NCBI RefSeq assembly: GCF_014645535.1
Contig: NZ_BMLX01000002.1
Span: 124,001-188,000 of the forward strand
DNA from: Silvimonas iriomotensis
GTDB lineage: Bacteria; Pseudomonadota; Gammaproteobacteria; Burkholderiales; Chitinibacteraceae
Direction: 5' to 3'
DNA length: 64,000 bases
Of the stretch, positions 44,396 through 53,402 are shown piece by piece (the stretch's first letter is position 1; each line of letters begins with the position of its first letter). A program made the position numbers and the translations under genes. Below the pieces are notes generated by a model. That model made no database searches. It was not told where the DNA came from and worked only from the letters and a program-made list of their open reading frames with translations.

Positions 44396-45664
44396 TCAAG
44401 CCTTCTGCAAAGCCTTGCCCAGCTTGGCCAACCCCTCCGCGAACACATCATCCTCAATCGTCAGCGGAAACAAGAACCGCAACACATTCGAATACACCCC
44501 GCAAGACAGCAAAATCAAACCGTCCTGCAACGCAATCGTCTGCACGCGCTTGGCAAAATCCGCATCCGGCTCACCCGTTTGCGGGTTGATGAACTCGGCG
44601 GCGACCATGGCACCCGGGCCGCGCACGTCGGCAATCTGCGGCACAACGTTGCGCAACTCGTTCAGGGTGGCTTTCAGTTTGTCACCCAATTGATTGGCGC
44701 GTTCCACCAGTTTTTCAGATTCGATCACATCGATCACGGCATGGGCCGCAGCAATGGCCAGCGGGTTGCCGGCGTACGTGCCGCCCAGGCCGCCGGGGTT
44801 CGGGGCGTCCATGATTTCGGCGCGGCCGGTCACGGCAGAGAGCGGGTAACCACCGGCCAAAGATTTGGCCATGGTCATCAGGTCTGGCAGCACGTCGTAA
44901 TGGTCCATGGCAAACAGCTTGCCGGTACGGCCAAAGCCGGTCTGGATTTCGTCGGCAATCAGCAGAATGCCGTGCTCATCACAGATCTTGCGCAGGGCGC
45001 TCATGAATTCGGCAGGGGCGACGTAGAAACCGCCCTCGCCTTGCACCGGTTCCAGAATGATCGCGGCCACGCGCTTGGGGTCGATGTCGGCCTTGAACAG
45101 GTCGTTCAGGGCTTTCAGGGCCATTTTGGTGGTCACACCATGCAGTTCACACGGGAACGGCGCGTGGTGGATTTCGGAGGGGAACGGACCAAAACCAACC
45201 TTGTACGGCACCACTTTGCCGGTCAGCGCCATACCCATCATGGTGCGACCATGAAAACCGCCGTTGAAGGCGATCACGCCGGCACGGCCAGTCGCGGCGC
45301 GGGCGATCTTGATGGCGTTTTCCACGGCTTCAGCGCCGGTAGAGAAAAACGCGGTTTTCTTGGCGTGGCTGCCGGGGGTCAGGGTGTTCAGGCGCTCGGC
45401 CAGGGCCACGTAGGATTCATACGGCACCACTTGATAACAGCTGTGGGTGAAGGCATTCAGTTGCTCGCCCACGGCGGCGGTGATTTTCGGGTGGCAGTGG
45501 CCGGTGTTCAGCACGGCAATGCCGCCAGCGAAGTCGATATAACGGTTGCCTTCCACATCCCACAGTTCAGAGTTGCGGGCGCGTTCGACAAAGAACTGGG
45601 CCATGACGCCCACGCCGCGCGGCGTGGCTGCGTTCTTGCGGGCAAACAGATCAGCATTGGACAT
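44396..45664 (-). CDS. gabT: 4-aminobutyrate aminotransferase
   Basis: A 422-aa class III PLP aminotransferase that moves the amino group of GABA to 2-oxoglutarate, giving succinate semialdehyde for GabD. The PLP site shows STGAEAVENAIK, Asp238 in LIADEIQTGFGR and Lys267 in TMAKSLAGGYP, one residue off E. coli numbering. The ATG at 45664 (MSNADLFARKNAATPRGVG) is the family start and has GGAAA upstream; the frame stays open far beyond it but has no sense there. It is divergent from the GabR-like regulator. Confidence 0.95.
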   Translation of the reverse strand: MSNADLFARKNAATPRGVGVMAQFFVERARNSELWDVEGNRYIDFAGGIAVLNTGHCHPKITAAVGEQLNAFTHSCYQVVPYESYVALAERLNTLTPGSHAKKTAFFSTGAEAVENAIKIARAATGRAGVIAFNGGFHGRTMMGMALTGKVVPYKVGFGPFPSEIHHAPFPCELHGVTTKMALKALNDLFKADIDPKRVAAIILEPVQGEGGFYVAPAEFMSALRKICDEHGILLIADEIQTGFGRTGKLFAMDHYDVLPDLMTMAKSLAGGYPLSAVTGRAEIMDAPNPGGLGGTYAGNPLAIAAAHAVIDVIESEKLVERANQLGDKLKATLNELRNVVPQIADVRGPGAMVAAEFINPQTGEPDADFAKRVQTIALQDGLILLSCGVYSNVLRFLFPLTIEDDVFAEGLAKLGKALQKA

Positions 45665-45712
45665 GATGGTGTTTCCAGTGAAATACGTGATGCGTTGATA
45701 GTGGGTCGGCGC

Positions 45713-45768
45713 GCTACCCAAACCCGCCTTGACATGGCCCCATGCAAAAGCGGTTTGGGTAGCTACCC
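45713..45768. promoter_or_regulatory. Candidate GabR-type operator between gabT and its regulator
   Basis: GCTACCCAAACC (45713-45724) recurs as its exact inverse GGTTTGGGTAGC (45752-45763), and the second copy runs into a perfect palindrome GGGTAGCTACCC (45757-45768). That gives three GGGTAGC half-sites in 56 bp of the divergent gabT promoter region. This is the expected place for binding by the neighbouring MocR regulator. Confidence 0.65.
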
Positions 45769-45854
45769 GGCTGTAGCGACAGAAGTTGAAACCGAATATA
45801 GTCAGCTTTGGTTCTGACCAGAAGAGCCATTTTTTTCTAAAATATGGAGCCACT

Positions 45855-47333
45855 TTGCGTACCAGCCTGCTTTCTGACTGGCTTGCCCAGCGCCTGGATA
45901 AAACCGGCGCAGAGCCCGCGTACCGCCAGTTACAACGTTTGTTGCGTGAAGCCATCCTGGCGCATGAATTACCCGCCGGCCGCAAGCTGCCCTCTTCCCG
46001 CATGTTGTCGACTGAACTGGGTATTGCGCGCAACACCGTGATCCAGGTGTACGAACAACTGGCGGTGGAAGGCTTCTTGCTGGCCGGTACCGGCAGCGGC
46101 ACTTTTGTGGCTGACAGCACGCCAGACCAGCAAATGCTGGGCAATGCCGCGACCGATGCCGACGGCGAGACCGGGCGGTTGTCGCAACGCGGGCAGCGGT
46201 TGGTGGCGTCAGCCGGCGTGTCGCGGCGGCAATGGGGCGCGTTCGTGCCGGGCGTGGCCGATGTCACGCGTTTTCCGGCAGCGGTATGGAGCCGCCTGCA
46301 GGCGCGGCATATGCGCAATCCGCAACCGGAACTCTTGAGCTACGCCCCGCCTGGTGGCCACGCGCCGTTGCGGGCGGCGCTGGCCGACTATTTGCGCAAT
46401 GCGCGTTCGGTGCGGTGTGAGCCAGAGCAGATCATCATCACCACCGGCATTCACCAGTCGGTTGATCTGGCGGTGCGCTTGCTGTGCGATCCGGGTGATG
46501 AAGTGTGGACGGAAGACCCCTGTTACTGGGGCGTGCGCAGCGTGATGCAGGCATCCGGTTTGCATCTCAAACCGATCCCGGTGGATCAGGAAGGCATCTG
46601 CCCGTCACCGGAAGACCTTGCCCGGCCGCCGCGCATGATGCTGGTCACGCCATCGCACCAGTACCCGCTGGGCATGGTGATGAGTCTGGCACGGCGGCGC
46701 ATGCTGCTGGAGTTCGCCCGCCAGCGCGATTGCTGGATTATCGAAGACGATTACGACAGCGAGTTCCGCTACGCCAACCGGCCGCTGATGTCGCTGCAAG
46801 GCATGGATGACGCCAACCGCGTGATCTACGTCGGCAGCTTTGGCAAGATCCTCTACCCGGGCTTGCGCATTGGCTATCTGGTGGTGCCGCCCGCCCTGGC
46901 CGAGCCCTTTGCCGTGGCGCTGGCCGAGTTATACCGCGAGGGCCAGTTGCTGCAACAAGCCGTGCTGGCCGACTTCATTGCCGAGGGCCACTTTGGCGCG
47001 CACATCCGCCGCATGCGCAATGTCTACGGCGCCCGGCGCGAGGCGCTGATGCACGAGATCTCGCGCCATTTTGGCGACGACGTGCCGGTGCGTGGCGATG
47101 AAGCCGGGCTGCACCTTGTGGCCTCCCTGCCCGGCCGTATCAATGACCGCCAGCTTGCCCACGACGCGCTGGCAGCCGGCATCGTCACCCGGCCGTTGTC
47201 CGGTTACTACAGTCAGGCCGACGCCGCCACGCGCGGGTTGCTGCTGGGCTACGCCTGCGTGCAGGATGAAGACATCGCCAGACATTTCTCCACCCTGGCC
47301 AGGGTGATGGAAGGACACCTGCAACTTGCGTAA
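45855..47333 (+). CDS. GabR-like MocR-family regulator
   Basis: A 492-aa protein: GntR winged helix at about residues 5-75 (LPSSRMLSTELGIARNTVIQ), linker, then a class I aminotransferase domain with DDYDSEFRY and PLP lysine Lys331 in VGSFGKILYPGLRIG. I take the TTG at 45855 as start because GGAG stands 5 bases before it; an upstream TTG at 45786 lacks a ribosome site, and the ATG at 45844 is in another frame. Divergent from gabT, it should respond to GABA with PLP as GabR does; that is by analogy. Confidence 0.9.
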   Translation: MRTSLLSDWLAQRLDKTGAEPAYRQLQRLLREAILAHELPAGRKLPSSRMLSTELGIARNTVIQVYEQLAVEGFLLAGTGSGTFVADSTPDQQMLGNAATDADGETGRLSQRGQRLVASAGVSRRQWGAFVPGVADVTRFPAAVWSRLQARHMRNPQPELLSYAPPGGHAPLRAALADYLRNARSVRCEPEQIIITTGIHQSVDLAVRLLCDPGDEVWTEDPCYWGVRSVMQASGLHLKPIPVDQEGICPSPEDLARPPRMMLVTPSHQYPLGMVMSLARRRMLLEFARQRDCWIIEDDYDSEFRYANRPLMSLQGMDDANRVIYVGSFGKILYPGLRIGYLVVPPALAEPFAVALAELYREGQLLQQAVLADFIAEGHFGAHIRRMRNVYGARREALMHEISRHFGDDVPVRGDEAGLHLVASLPGRINDRQLAHDALAAGIVTRPLSGYYSQADAATRGLLLGYACVQDEDIARHFSTLARVMEGHLQLA

Positions 47334-47415
47334 ATCTCGCTAAAGTTAAACGGTGAAAACCTTATAAACACAGTACGTCGCGCCAGCCGCACGTATTCGG
47401 GACAAGGGGAAAGAC

Positions 47416-49491
47416 ATGAGCCAGCGCGCACAGTGGGGGCATTTGCGCACACGCATCATTCTGGTGGCCGGCGCCGCCATCTTTATCGGCTTTGCCATCA
47501 TGGTCGGGCTCCTGGTGAAGATGAGCTATGACCGCGCCCGGCAAAGCGGTTTTGAACTGGCGCAGCAACAGGCCAACGGCTACGCGCAGACCGTGCAGAA
47601 CCAGCTTGATCGCACCTTGCTGCTGCCACGGCGCCTGGCCAACAGCATGATGGGCCTGAAGGCCATCGGCAAACCCGATCGCAAAATGGCCGACAACATC
47701 ATGATGCGCATGCTGGACGACGCCCCCGGCGTGACCGGTTTGTGGATGGTATGGGAGCCCAACGCCTTTGACGGCGACGACAACGCTTACCGCCTGGACT
47801 GGCCGCGCAACGATCCGACCGGCCGTTATATCCCGTACATCATCCGCAAAGACGGCAAAGCGGCGCCGGACAACATGACCGACAGCGCCAAGGTCAAGGA
47901 ATTTCCCAAGTATCACGATCACCCGGAGACCTATGTCCCGGATTACGAAAAACCGGGCTGGGGCGACTTTTATTACGTCCCCAAGCAGCGCCAGCGCGAC
48001 ACCATTACCGAGCCCTTCCCGTATGAAGTCGGCACCATCAAGGCGCTGGAAAGCTCGCTGGTCTATGTGATCAAGGACGACAGCGGCAAATTCCTGGGCG
48101 TTGCAGCCGCAGACTTGATGCTCGATGACCTGCAAAAAGAACTCTCGGCCGTACACCCTTATGACACCGGCTACGTCACGCTGCTGTCTGAAGGCGGCTT
48201 GTATGTCGCCGCCAAAGACCCGGCCGTGCTGGGCAAACCGGTGGCCGCCGGCACGCCACTGGCCGATTACGTCGGCAAGGTCAAAGCAGGTGAAGATTTC
48301 CAGATTGAAGGCAAGGAATACACGCACTTTTTCCACGCGATCAAGGTCGGCAATACCGGCCAGTTCTGGTCGCTGGGTGTGAGCGTGCCGACCGACGCCA
48401 TCACCGCCCCGGCCGTGCGCTTGCGCAATATCGCCGTGATCATTGCCATTGTGGCGCTGGTGGTGATTCTGCTGGTGATCTCTGGCGTGGTGACGGCGCT
48501 GACCCGGCCCTTGAACCGGCTGGCCGGCACCATGGAAGAACTGGCCTCCGGTCAGGGTGATCTGACCGCGCATATCACCGTCACCAACCGCGATGAAATC
48601 GGCCAGACGGCCGACGCCTTCAACCGCTTTATCAAGAGCCTGCACGACATGTTTGTGCAGGTACGCCAGGAAAGCCAGGCGGTGTCGCAATCGGCCACGC
48701 AACTGGCCAGCTCTGCCGATACCGTCAAGCGTTCTTCACAACAGCAGTCAGAAGCTTCCAGCGCGACGGCGGCCGGCGTGGAAGAAGTCACCGTCAGCAT
48801 CCAGCACATTGCCGATACCGCCAACCAGGCCGAAGCCCTGGCGCGGGAGACCGGCGAGCTGACGCAAACCAGCGCGCAAACCGTGCAGCATGTGGCCAGT
48901 AATATCGCCAATGTCACGCAGACCATGAATGCCCTGACCGAACGGATGGCGCAGCTTGGACAGCGCTCGCAAGAGGTCAGCACCATTGTCAAAGTGATTA
49001 CCGATATTGCCGAACAGACCAACCTGCTGGCCCTGAATGCCGCCATTGAAGCCGCGCGCGCCGGGGATGCCGGCCGCGGCTTTGCGGTGGTGGCTGACGA
49101 AGTGCGCAAACTGGCCGCGCGCACCGGCGAAGCCACGCATGAAATCACCAATATTGTGAACGCCATCCGCACTGATACCCAGGAAGCCATCACCGACGTG
49201 AACGGTACGCGTGATCAGGTGGTCAGCAGCGTCAGCGTGACCGAAGAAGCCAACAGCACCATGCTGCAGGTCAGCAACCACACCGGCGACCTGGTCACCC
49301 GCATGGTGGACATCGCCGCAGCCACGCGCGAGCAATCGTCCGCCAGCGTGGATATTGCGCAGAACGTCGAACGCATCAGCAATATGGCGCAGGGCAACGG
49401 CGCGGTGGTCGATGAGATGGCAACGGCGGTGAAACGGCTCAATGAGCTGGCCGCCAATCTGGAACGGCTGGTGGGGAATTTCCGGCTGTGA
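47416..49491 (+). CDS. Methyl-accepting chemotaxis protein with dCache sensor
   Basis: A 691-aa chemoreceptor. TM1 is at about residues 12-34, a periplasmic double-Cache-like domain spans about 40-335 ([20 protein letters not shown] and [13 protein letters not shown] are typical), TM2 is at 337-360, HAMP at 361-412, and the signalling coiled coil follows with the hairpin tip [28 protein letters not shown] precedes the ATG. The stop codon lies in the first unit of a heptamer array. Its position after the gab genes hints that it senses an amine or amino acid. Confidence 0.94.
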   Translation: MSQRAQWGHLRTRIILVAGAAIFIGFAIMVGLLVKMSYDRARQSGFELAQQQANGYAQTVQNQLDRTLLLPRRLANSMMGLKAIGKPDRKMADNIMMRMLDDAPGVTGLWMVWEPNAFDGDDNAYRLDWPRNDPTGRYIPYIIRKDGKAAPDNMTDSAKVKEFPKYHDHPETYVPDYEKPGWGDFYYVPKQRQRDTITEPFPYEVGTIKALESSLVYVIKDDSGKFLGVAAADLMLDDLQKELSAVHPYDTGYVTLLSEGGLYVAAKDPAVLGKPVAAGTPLADYVGKVKAGEDFQIEGKEYTHFFHAIKVGNTGQFWSLGVSVPTDAITAPAVRLRNIAVIIAIVALVVILLVISGVVTALTRPLNRLAGTMEELASGQGDLTAHITVTNRDEIGQTADAFNRFIKSLHDMFVQVRQESQAVSQSATQLASSADTVKRSSQQQSEASSATAAGVEEVTVSIQHIADTANQAEALARETGELTQTSAQTVQHVASNIANVTQTMNALTERMAQLGQRSQEVSTIVKVITDIAEQTNLLALNAAIEAARAGDAGRGFAVVADEVRKLAARTGEATHEITNIVNAIRTDTQEAITDVNGTRDQVVSSVSVTEEANSTMLQVSNHTGDLVTRMVDIAAATREQSSASVDIAQNVERISNMAQGNGAVVDEMATAVKRLNELAANLERLVGNFRL

Positions 49492-49602
49492 GGTGTGAGG
49501 TGTGAGGTGTGAGGTGTGAGGTGTGAGGTGTGAGGTGTGAGGTGTGAGGTGTGAGGTGTGAGGTGTGAGGTGTGAGGTGTGAGGTGTGAGGTGTGAGGTG
49601 TG
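49487..49602. repeat. Heptamer array (TGTGAGG), about 16.5 perfect units
   Basis: Uninterrupted TGTGAGG repeats starting in the last codons of the chemoreceptor gene and ending at GTGCAGAG. A second array with the same unit lies at 62868-62954. Confidence 0.97.
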
Positions 49603-49735
49603 CAGAGTGTACGGCGGGGTTTGCGGGTTGCAACTGCTATTTCAGGCGCCGCACCACTTTCATGTGCCCCACCACCTCGTCATTCCGGACCTCGGCGGCC
49701 GCCCTGGCCGGAATCCAGCGCATCACCACCCACAA
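49603..49735 (+). repeat. Dispersed sequence following the heptamer array, copy 1
   Basis: GTGCAGAGTGTACGGCGGGG, then TTTGCGGGTTGCAACTGCTA, a variable stretch and a CGTCATTCC...GGAATCCAG palindrome with GACCTCGGCG inside. The same order recurs at 62955-63075. No gene. Confidence 0.8.
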
Positions 49736-49744
49736 CCCAAAAAC

Positions 49745-49781
49745 AAAAAGCCGGCCTCGCATTACTGCAGGCCGGCTTTTT
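49745..49781. terminator. Bidirectional terminator
   Basis: AAAAAGCCGGCCT / AGGCCGGCTTTTT, a 13-bp stem with an 11-nt loop and T-runs on both strands. It ends the small gene whose stop is at 49797 and can also stop transcription coming from the chemoreceptor gene. Confidence 0.88.
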
Positions 49782-49796
49782 CGTCTCAATCAAGCC

Positions 49797-49988
49797 TCAG
49801 GCGCTGGCGTCCGGCTGGGCGTCGTCCTTCTTTTCTTCCAGCATTTCTTCAATCTTTTCTGCGCCTTTGAAACCAGCCACAGCCGCAATGCCCTTGGTCA
49901 GCAGACCGGCATCCGGGTCTACTTTTTCGGTGGCCTCTACGGCGGCAATTGCGCCGGCAACTTCGCCAATGGTGTCCAGAATACCCAT
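49797..49988 (-). CDS. Small acidic protein, unknown
   Basis: A 63-aa protein: MGILDTIGEVAGAIAAVEAT, then a segment with DPDAGLLTKGIAAVAGFKGA and an acidic helical tail (EKIEEMLEEKKDDAQPD). The ATG at 49988 has GAGGGC 6 bases upstream, and a terminator follows, so it is probably expressed. Amphipathic helices suggest a small soluble or membrane-edge protein. I do not recognise a family. Confidence 0.65.
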   Translation of the reverse strand: MGILDTIGEVAGAIAAVEATEKVDPDAGLLTKGIAAVAGFKGAEKIEEMLEEKKDDAQPDASA

Positions 49989-50133
49989 GATCAAGCCCTC
50001 ATCGTCGTTGAACGTGATTTACCACTGCTTGTGAAAAGGAATATTGGAGTAGGTGCGGTTGAGTGCTGCAGTTGATTGTACTTGCGCACTGCGGCAAGGG
50101 CGCATTGCTGCGCCGGACGGTCAGCAACCCATA

Positions 50134-50559
50134 CTAGATATCGACCTTGCCGCGCAGGGCCTTGATCTGCCCGCGCTGCACTTTCTGGTCGGTGCGCTTG
50201 CGGCGCGCGCTGTAGCTGGGTTTGGTGGCATAGCGCGCTTTGGGCACCACGCCAGCGTCGTGGATCAACGTCACCAGCCGGGCAATGGCGGCTTCGCGGT
50301 TCATGTCCTGGCTGCGGTATTCCTGCGCCTTGATTACGATCACCCCTTCTTGCGTGATCAGGTGATGGCTCATGGCCAGCAAAGCCGCCTTGTAATGCTC
50401 AGGCAGGCTGGAGGCGCGAATATCAAACCGCAGGTGGATGGCACTGGAGGTTTTGTTGACATGCTGACCACCCGCGCCTTGCGCGCGGATGGCGGTCACC
50501 GAGTATTCATCGTGCCCGATCGATACCCGGGCGGTGATGGGCAAGCGCGGGCTGGTCAC
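50134..50559 (-). CDS. arfB: Ribosome-rescue peptidyl-tRNA hydrolase ArfB
   Basis: A 141-aa protein that releases nascent chains from ribosomes stalled without a stop codon. The GGQ hydrolysis motif is in [20 protein letters not shown], followed by [12 protein letters not shown]. The basic C-terminal tail ([20 protein letters not shown]) that enters the empty mRNA channel is present. The start is GTG at 50559, two bases after the stop of the upstream lipoprotein gene, suggesting coupled translation. Confidence 0.95.
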   Translation of the reverse strand: MTSPRLPITARVSIGHDEYSVTAIRAQGAGGQHVNKTSSAIHLRFDIRASSLPEHYKAALLAMSHHLITQEGVIVIKAQEYRSQDMNREAAIARLVTLIHDAGVVPKARYATKPSYSARRKRTDQKVQRGQIKALRGKVDI

Positions 50560-50561
50560 CG

Positions 50562-50747
50562 TTACTTGCTGGCGTCGTCGATCTGCTTGCGGGCAGCGTC
50601 GTCTTGCTGCAGCACGGTACTTTCAACGCCCTTGGCTTTTTCCAGATCCTTGCGCGCTTCCGGCGCAATTTTCGGGGCATCGGGCGACGGGCCACAGGCG
50701 GCCAGCGCAGTCAGGGCAACGGTACACAACAAAAGGGTCTTGAGCAT
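50562..50747 (-). CDS. Small lipoprotein, unknown
   Basis: A 61-aa protein with a lipoprotein signal peptide ([18 protein letters not shown], lipobox LAAC) and a short charged mature part ([20 protein letters not shown]) that looks helical. It directly precedes arfB with two bases between stop and start. Function unknown. Confidence 0.75.
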   Translation of the reverse strand: MLKTLLLCTVALTALAACGPSPDAPKIAPEARKDLEKAKGVESTVLQQDDAARKQIDDASK

Positions 50748-50902
50748 GGTGGTTATCCGGTCATCGAGGTACTGATCTGGTCACTGCCGGCCGCGCGGCC
50801 ATACAGTTGTCATTACCTTACCCGAGAGCGGCCCCGCCTGGCAAAACGGCCATCGCAACAGCGGCGCCACAGGGCGGATAAGCCACGCCCTGCCCGGCCC
50901 GG

Positions 50903-51805
50903 TCACAGTTGTCTGGCGGTGAAGGTATTGCACTCATCCACGCTGCCGGTTTCAAACCCCTTGCGGAACCAGCGCTGGCGTTGCTCGGAAGAGCCATGGG
51001 TGAAGGAATCAGGCGCCACACTGCGGCCGGCATTGCGTTGCAGTGTGTCGTCGCCAATGGCATTGGCGGCCACCAGCGCTTGCTCCATATCCTGGCCATT
51101 CACCAGTTGCCGTTGCTGGGCATCATGCCCCCACACGCCGGCAAAACAGTCGGCCTGCAGTTCCAGCCGCACCGATAGCGCATTGGCAGCAGCCTTGCCC
51201 ACGCTGGTTTGCCGTTCATGCACCTTGGCCGAGATCCCCAGCAGGTTCTGCACGTGGTGCCCCACTTCATGGGCGATCACATACGACTCGGCAAACTGGC
51301 CGGGCGCGCCGAAACGGGTATTGAGTTCATCAAAGAAGTTGCGATCCAGATACAGCTTGCTGTCTGTCGGGCAATAGAACGGACCGACCGCCGAGGTAGT
51401 GTAGCCGCAGCCTGAATCCACCGCGCCACGGAACAGCACCAGACGCGGCGGCCGATAAGTGCGGCCGGATGCCTTGAAAATACGGCCCCAGGTGTCTTCG
51501 GTATCGCCCAGCACCCTGGCGACAAACACCTTGCCCGGATCATTGGGGTTCACCGGACGCGCTGGCGTTTGCTGCTGCACTTGCGGTGCGCCGCCGCCTG
51601 ACAACTGCGAGATCAGCCCCAGCATTTCGATCGGGCTTTTGCCAAACAGCATGCCCACGACCACCACGGCCACAATCCCGCCGATCCCCAGCCGCAGCCC
51701 GCCGCCGCCAAAGCCGCCACCGCCAAAGCCGCCACCGCCCCCGCCTGCGCTACTGTTCTCGCGGTCTTCGACGTTACTGCTCTCGCGCATGTCATTCCAG
51801 CGCAT
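50903..51805 (-). CDS. ypfJ: YpfJ-type neutral zinc metallopeptidase, membrane-anchored
   Basis: A 300-aa protein of the YpfJ/KPN_02809 family. A Gly-rich stretch at residues 21-36 precedes one membrane helix (about 38-55). The periplasmic domain has the zinc motif HEVGH (His179, Glu180, His183) and LELQADCFAGVW with the third ligand region, and the end YGxx-free tail SVDECNTF. AGGAG precedes the ATG at 51805. The physiological substrate is unknown. Confidence 0.92.
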   Translation of the reverse strand: MRWNDMRESSNVEDRENSSAGGGGGGFGGGGFGGGGLRLGIGGIVAVVVVGMLFGKSPIEMLGLISQLSGGGAPQVQQQTPARPVNPNDPGKVFVARVLGDTEDTWGRIFKASGRTYRPPRLVLFRGAVDSGCGYTTSAVGPFYCPTDSKLYLDRNFFDELNTRFGAPGQFAESYVIAHEVGHHVQNLLGISAKVHERQTSVGKAAANALSVRLELQADCFAGVWGHDAQQRQLVNGQDMEQALVAANAIGDDTLQRNAGRSVAPDSFTHGSSEQRQRWFRKGFETGSVDECNTFTARQL

Positions 51806-51983
51806 GGTGGGTTACTCCTGTGCGATTGTTGAATGTTCTGTTGCCTGGAGCATAGCCGCAGCCATGCGCCCTGGCGATAGCGCCGTGGCGGAAAACTGGC
51901 GGACGGCCGGCATGCTCGAAAGCCTTGATAGCGGGGCCGGGCAGCAAGCTGCTAGCATGCCGGCTCGTTCAAGAGGTGTTCTC

Positions 51984-52877
51984 ATGCTTTCCGGCCGCGG
52001 TGTCGTGTTTTCTGCAGGTGCTTCCATCATTTTTGCCACGCTGGGCTGGTATTCCACCCTGCTGCGTCCGCTCGACGGCATGGCGATTGTGGCCTGGCGC
52101 ATTATCTGGACTGTGCCGGCCATGGTGGTGGCGCTGGTGCTGCTGGGGCAGATGAGCCGCTTCAGAACGCTGATCAGCCGCTTCAAAAGCGAGCCCCGGT
52201 TGTGGTGGGTGGTGCCGCTGTGCGCCTTCTTGATGTTCATCCAGCAATGGATTTTCATGTGGGCGCCGCAAGTGGGCCGGCTGATGGAAGTCTCGCTGGG
52301 ATACTTCTTGCTGCCATTGGTGATGGTGGTGATCGGCTTTGTGTTCTACCACGAACGCCCCAGCCGCCTGCAATGGCTGGCCGTCGCCTTTGCTGCCGTC
52401 GGCGTCATTCATGAACTGTGGCTGACCCGGGCTTTTTCCTGGGTCACCCTGATTACTGCGGTGGGCTACCCGCCTTATCTGATGCTGCGCCGCTGGGTAA
52501 AACTGGACCCGGTCGCGGGCTTTTTGCTTGAAGTCCTGTGCATTGTGCCGGTGGTGGCCTGGTATCTGCTCACCCATGCCGACGCCACCCAGGCGCTGAT
52601 CACCAAGCCCGCCCTGTGGGGCATGCTGCCGTTGCTGGGCATCATGACCGCCGCCGCCTTTGCCTTGTATCTGGCCGCCAGCAAACTGCTGCCGATGGGT
52701 GTGCTGGGGATTCTGGGCTATGTCGAGCCCGTGTTGCTGTTCTTCATTTCCATCCTGTTCCTGGGCGAGCCCTTTACCATGGCGGGCCTGGGTACCTATG
52801 TGCCGATCTGGATCGCGGTACTGCTTACCTGCGGGCATAGCGCGCTGACCTTGCAACGGCAGCGCAGTACAAACTGA
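51984..52877 (+). CDS. rarD: RarD-type EamA permease
   Basis: A 297-aa membrane protein with ten hydrophobic helices in two EamA halves. The RarD-type features are SAGASIIFATLGWYSTLLRP, WRIIWTVPAM, NQW-like QQWIFMWAP and the second half KLLPMGVLGILGYVEP. The ATG at 51984 has AAGAGGTG upstream; the frame is open from 51459 but that part is antisense to ypfJ. Substrate unknown; RarD was first linked to chloramphenicol sensitivity. Confidence 0.88.
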   Translation: MLSGRGVVFSAGASIIFATLGWYSTLLRPLDGMAIVAWRIIWTVPAMVVALVLLGQMSRFRTLISRFKSEPRLWWVVPLCAFLMFIQQWIFMWAPQVGRLMEVSLGYFLLPLVMVVIGFVFYHERPSRLQWLAVAFAAVGVIHELWLTRAFSWVTLITAVGYPPYLMLRRWVKLDPVAGFLLEVLCIVPVVAWYLLTHADATQALITKPALWGMLPLLGIMTAAAFALYLAASKLLPMGVLGILGYVEPVLLFFISILFLGEPFTMAGLGTYVPIWIAVLLTCGHSALTLQRQRSTN

Positions 52878-52999
52878 TCCGGCAAAGACAGGCGCATGCC
52901 GTCCCGCCGCGCGCAGCGCCAGCTGGTCGAATAAGCCGGCGCTGCAGCCCCAAGCCATGCCAGACTGGGCGGATACCGCCTTTTTCGGACCAACCCGCC

Positions 53000-53335
53000 A
53001 TGCGCCGCCTCTTGCCCGTTCTTTGCCTTGCCCTGGCTTGCGCCACGGCCCATGCAGACCAACGCTATAGCTGGGCCTGCCATGACAGCCACGGTAAAGC
53101 GCCACCCGGCAAAACCATCGCCGCCCTGCTCGCCCCCGGGCAACGCCATTTCATCCTGGGTGAAGACGGCCCGACCCGGCAGTTGATCGGCGTGAAACAG
53201 GCCGGCGTGTGCAGCGCCGCCACACTGGTGGTCAACGGCACACGGTACGATTGCGTGCCGGCACGCCCGGTAGATGGTCAAGGCCGGCCAGGCGCCCCCG
53301 TCAAACGGGCCGATTGCGACACCGCCGGCCAATAA
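53000..53335 (+). CDS. Small secreted Cys-containing protein, unknown
   Basis: A 111-aa protein with a clear signal peptide (MRRLLPVLCLALACATAHA) and a mature domain of about 92 residues containing four Cys (in SWACHDSHG, AGVCSAAT, YDCVPARP and ADCDTAG), so two disulfides are possible. No family recognised. It lies 67 bp upstream of recC in the same direction but is not likely to share its role. Confidence 0.65.
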   Translation: MRRLLPVLCLALACATAHADQRYSWACHDSHGKAPPGKTIAALLAPGQRHFILGEDGPTRQLIGVKQAGVCSAATLVVNGTRYDCVPARPVDGQGRPGAPVKRADCDTAGQ

Positions 53336-53402
53336 GCCGCGCAAGTCTTTGGTACACTGACGCACGTCACCGCCCCGATACCAGAGCCTGCCCATCCCTC
53401 TC

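Noticed and set aside
44396-46318. Longer version of gabT starting at 46318
   Set aside because: The extra 218 codons are antisense to the GabR-like gene; the family start and ribosome site are at 45664.
49487-49602. Heptamer array considered as a CRISPR or coding repeat
   Set aside because: Units are 7 bp with no spacers and there are no cas genes; the frame through it (PHTSHLT repeats) is an artefact.
51459-51983. N-terminal extension of the RarD-type protein
   Set aside because: This part is antisense to ypfJ, and a good ribosome site precedes the ATG at 51984.
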